Part shown: piece after piece, positions 61,402-64,000 of the stretch
How positions within the stretch are numbered: the stretch's first letter is position 1
How the letters are laid out: every line of letters begins with the position of its first letter
Assembly: GCF_003814875.1 (NCBI RefSeq)
Contig: NZ_RKQF01000001.1
Span: 8,494,001 to 8,558,000 of the forward strand
From: Streptomyces sp. Ag109_O5-1
GTDB lineage: Bacteria > Actinomycetota > Actinomycetes > Streptomycetales > Streptomycetaceae
Direction: 5' to 3'
DNA length: 64,000 nt
Notes under the pieces: generated by a model
The model's database searches: none
The model's input: only the letters and a program-made list of their open reading frames with translations
What the model was told of the DNA's origin: nothing
Program-made: the position numbers and the translations under genes

Positions 61402-62391
61402 TTATGCGCCGTCGCCCGGCCGTGCGTAGAGCCCCGCCAGCCGGGCCGCGTCCGCCGCGAAGCGCGCCCGCAGCCGGGCCGGCGCGAGCACCTCGGCCTC
61501 CGGCCCCAACGCGGTCAGCTGGCCGTGCGCGACCTCCTCGCTCTCCACGGGCAGCGTCACCGTCACCCACCCCCGGTCGTCCGGGGTCCCGGCCGCCGCG
61601 AGGGCCTGCCGCGCGGCGGCCGGATCGACGGCGTACGACAGCCTCCGCACCCCGATCGCCGACAGCCGTACCACCACCTGCGCGTGCAGCAGGGACCGCG
61701 CGAACTGCTCCGCCCGCTGCTCCCAGAACCCCGGCAGATCGAACTCCTCGTCCCGCTCGAACCGTTTCCCGCCGGCCTCCACGGAGGTGAACCGGTCGAT
61801 GCGGTACACCCGGTAGGAGTCGCTGTCCGCGACCCGCGCGCACAGGTACCAGACCCCGGCCTTCAGCACGAGCCCGTACGGCTCCAGTTCCCGCCGTACC
61901 TCCGACTCCCCGCGCCGGTAGTGCGCGACGACCCGCCGGTCGTCCCACACTGCGTCGGCGACGGCGGGCAGCAGCGCGGGGGTCTCCGGCTCGGTGAACC
62001 AGTTGGGCGCGTCGAGGTGGAACCGCTGCGCGGCGGTACGGGACGCGTCGCGCAGGGACGGCAGCAGCGCGGCGGACACCTTCAGCCGGGCGGCACTGGC
62101 CGCGTCCTCGAGGCCCATCTCCCGCAAGGCCCCCGGCATCCCGCTCAGGAACAACGCCTCGGCCTCGCTCCGCCCCAACCCCGTCAGCCGCGTCCGATAC
62201 CCCCCGACCAGCCGGTACCCGCCCGCACGCCCCCGGTCCGCGTACACCGGCACCCCCGCCTCCGACAGCGCCTGCGCGTCCCGCATCACGGTCCGCTCGG
62301 ACACCTCCAGCTCCACGGCCAGCTCACCGGCGGTCATGACGGACCGGGACTGCAGCAGAAGCACCATCTTGATGAGCCGGGCGGCGCGCAT
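61402..62391 (-). CDS. HTH/WYL-domain transcriptional regulator (YafY type)
   Basis: 329 residues, ATG at 62391. N-terminal HTH_11 (RLIKMVLLLQSRSVMTAGEL, ELEVSERTVMRDAQALSEAG), then a mid-domain and a WYL-type ligand domain (ELEPYGLVLKAGVWYLCARV, YRVYRIDRFTSVEAGGKRFE). WYL proteins bind nucleotides or small molecules and repress or activate DNA-stress or metabolic genes. Target unknown. Confidence 0.9.
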   Translation of the reverse strand: MRAARLIKMVLLLQSRSVMTAGELAVELEVSERTVMRDAQALSEAGVPVYADRGRAGGYRLVGGYRTRLTGLGRSEAEALFLSGMPGALREMGLEDAASAARLKVSAALLPSLRDASRTAAQRFHLDAPNWFTEPETPALLPAVADAVWDDRRVVAHYRRGESEVRRELEPYGLVLKAGVWYLCARVADSDSYRVYRIDRFTSVEAGGKRFERDEEFDLPGFWEQRAEQFARSLLHAQVVVRLSAIGVRRLSYAVDPAAARQALAAAGTPDDRGWVTVTLPVESEEVAHGQLTALGPEAEVLAPARLRARFAADAARLAGLYARPGDGA

Positions 62392-62566
62392 GCGTTCATG
62401 ATGCCGGGGCCCACCGACAGAGGGGGAAAAGGGAAGCGGCGGAGAGGGGGGAAATGGGAAGCGGCGGACCGGAAGGTGTGCGCACCCTCTTGTCCGCCGC
62501 AACGTCGCTCGGCCGGGACGGCGCAGGTCGGCGGTGCCGAACCGCGCCGTGGCCCAGTCGGTTTCC

Positions 62567-64000
62567 CTACAGCCCGTACTTCTCCCGGGCTTCCTTCACC
62601 GCCGTCGCCTTGACCTCGCCGCGCCGGGCCAGCTGGGCCAGGGCCGCGACCACGATCGACTCGGCGTCGACGCCGAAGTGGCGGCGGGCCGCCTCGCGGG
62701 TGTCGGAGAGGCCGAAGCCGTCCGCGCCGAGCGAGGACCAGTCCTGCTCCACCCACTGCGCGATCTGGTCCGGGACCTGGCGCATGTAGTCGGACACGGC
62801 CAGGACCGGGCCCTCGGCGCCGTGCAGGACCTGGCGGACGTACGGGACGCGCTCCTCGCCGCGCAGGAGTGCGGCGTCCGCCTCCATCGCGTCACGGCGC
62901 AGTTCCGACCAGGACGTCGCCGACCAGACGTCGGCGGCCACGCCCCACTCGTCGGCGAGCAGCTGCTGCGCCTTCAGCGCCCAGTGGATCGCCGTACCGG
63001 AACCGAGGAGCTGGATGCGCGGGGCGTTGGCCGGGACGGTCACGCCCGCGGACTCCGCGGTGTTGAAGCGGTACAGGCCCTTGACGATGCCCTCGTCGAT
63101 GGCGAGCCCGGCCGGCTTGGCGGGCTGCGGGAGCGGCTCGTTGTAGACGGTCAGGTAGTAGAAGACGTTGGAGTCCTCGCCCGGAGCCGCCTCGCCGTAC
63201 ATCCGGCGCAGACCGTCCTTGACGATCGTCGCGATCTCGTAGGCGAAGGCCGGGTCGTACGTCATCGCGGCCGGGTTGGTCGCGGCGATCACCGGGGAGT
63301 GGCCGTCGGCGTGCTGGAGGCCCTCGCCCGTCAGGGTCGTACGGCCGGCCGTCGCGCCGACGAGGAAGCCGCGGCCGAGCTGGTCGCCGAGCTGCCACAT
63401 CTGGTCGGCGGTCCGCTGCCAGCCGAACATCGAGTAGAAGATGTAGAACGGGATCATCGCCTCGCCGTGCGTCGCGTACGCGGTGGACGCGGCGATGAAG
63501 TCGGCCATCGAACCGGCCTCGGTGATCCCCTCGTTGAGGATCTGGCCGTTCTTGGCCTCCTTGTAGTACATCAGCTGGTCGCGGTCGACCGGCTCGTACG
63601 TCTGCCCCTTGGGCGAGTAGATGCCCAGGGAGGGGAAGAGGCTCTCCATGCCGAAGGTGCGCGCCTCGTCGGGGACGATCGGTACCCAGCGCTTCCCGGT
63701 CTCCTTGTCCCGGACCAGGTCCTTGACGAGGCGGACGAAGGCCATCGTCGTCGCCACGTTCTGCGTGCCGGAGCCCTTGTCGAAGGAGGCGAACGCCTTG
63801 TCGGCGGGGGCGGGCAGCGGAGCCAGGGCGTGGGTACGGCGGGCGGGGGCCGGGCCGCCGAGGGCCGCGCGGCGCTCCTGGAGGTAGCGCACCTCGGGGG
63901 AGTCGGCGCCGGGGTGGCCGTAGGGCACCTTGCCGTCGACGAAGTCGCTGTCCTTGATCGGCAGCTCCAGCAGGTCCCGCATCGTCTTGAACTCGTCCAC
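62567..64000 (-). CDS. aceE: Pyruvate dehydrogenase E1 component, homodimeric type, C-terminal part
   Basis: The last 477 residues up to TAG at 62567-62569; the frame is open at 64000, so the thiamine-diphosphate N-domain is outside. VPIVPDEARTFGMESLFPSL, EGITEAGSMADFIAASTAYA, HGEAMIPFYIFYSMFGWQRT and GRTTLTGEGLQHADGHSPVI are typical of AceE. It decarboxylates pyruvate and passes the acetyl unit to a lipoylated E2; lipA/lipB in this window make that lipoyl group. Confidence 0.96.
   Translation of the reverse strand: MDEFKTMRDLLELPIKDSDFVDGKVPYGHPGADSPEVRYLQERRAALGGPAPARRTHALAPLPAPADKAFASFDKGSGTQNVATTMAFVRLVKDLVRDKETGKRWVPIVPDEARTFGMESLFPSLGIYSPKGQTYEPVDRDQLMYYKEAKNGQILNEGITEAGSMADFIAASTAYATHGEAMIPFYIFYSMFGWQRTADQMWQLGDQLGRGFLVGATAGRTTLTGEGLQHADGHSPVIAATNPAAMTYDPAFAYEIATIVKDGLRRMYGEAAPGEDSNVFYYLTVYNEPLPQPAKPAGLAIDEGIVKGLYRFNTAESAGVTVPANAPRIQLLGSGTAIHWALKAQQLLADEWGVAADVWSATSWSELRRDAMEADAALLRGEERVPYVRQVLHGAEGPVLAVSDYMRQVPDQIAQWVEQDWSSLGADGFGLSDTREAARRHFGVDAESIVVAALAQLARRGEVKATAVKEAREKYGL

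Noticed and set aside
1..64000. CRISPR array, tRNA or rRNA genes
   Set aside because: No short direct repeats with unique spacers and no cloverleaf or rRNA-like stretch was recognised by reading; a tRNA scan was not possible.

Overview
High G+C DNA with strongly G/C-biased third codon positions, GTG starts, and families such as SpoIIE-type phosphatases, MarP-like proteases, aromatic type II polyketide genes and paired GSI/GSII glutamine synthetases points to a Streptomyces chromosome. From recalled S. coelicolor gene order (not searched), the backbone resembles the interval from the maltose operon (malE end) to aceE, with an aromatic polyketide cluster sitting where I do not recall one in S. 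coelicolor.

Layout. (1) 1-16236: alpha-glucan utilisation. The malE end, malF, malG and aglA import and hydrolyse maltodextrins. Two secreted alpha-amylases (one with two starch-binding domains) and a giant secreted amylase-pullulanase degrade starch outside the cell. Phased C-N-GCAAG repeats upstream of the amylases and pullulanase are candidate MalR operators. A regulator/SDR pair and a DUF4232 protein lie between the amylases. (2) 16309-28894: signalling and envelope genes. These are a receiver-SpoIIE phosphatase, a CHMI-like isomerase, a TetR regulator beside a decayed hydrolase/ferredoxin-reductase locus, a sigma-like/membrane fusion, a lipoprotein, a DUF1996 protein, a two-component system, an epimerase and a receiver-less winged-helix regulator (GlnRII-like). 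(3) 29016-39730: nitrogen assimilation. glnII and glnA each carry a well-formed GlnR box. Between them lie a secreted protein, an ArsC-like reductase, a DUF2252 protein, pspAB-htpX and small membrane proteins. (4) 39881-48141: a whiE/sch/cur-type spore-pigment polyketide cluster. A divergent FAD hydroxylase faces ORFI, a cupin, KS-alpha, KS-beta, ACP, an aromatase and a TcmI-like cyclase, followed by a convergent methyltransferase. (5) 48209-64000: a beta-helix secreted protein, a DUF4191 protein, lipA, lipB, a TPR regulator, a triplicated 221-bp repeat, a FAD amine-oxidase-like protein, an epimerase, a 239-bp inverted-repeat element, a GNAT, a CvpA-trypsin membrane protease, a peptidoglycan amidase, a WYL regulator and the end of aceE. 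lipA/lipB make the lipoyl cofactor used by the dehydrogenase complexes to which AceE belongs.

The points most worth a second look are the pigment cluster and its Glu-type chain-length factor, the multiply broken hydrolase/reductase locus, the sigma-like membrane fusion, an uncatalogued 42-codon reading frame upstream of the GlnRII-like gene, and the repeat families at gene ends. No tRNA, rRNA or CRISPR array was seen.
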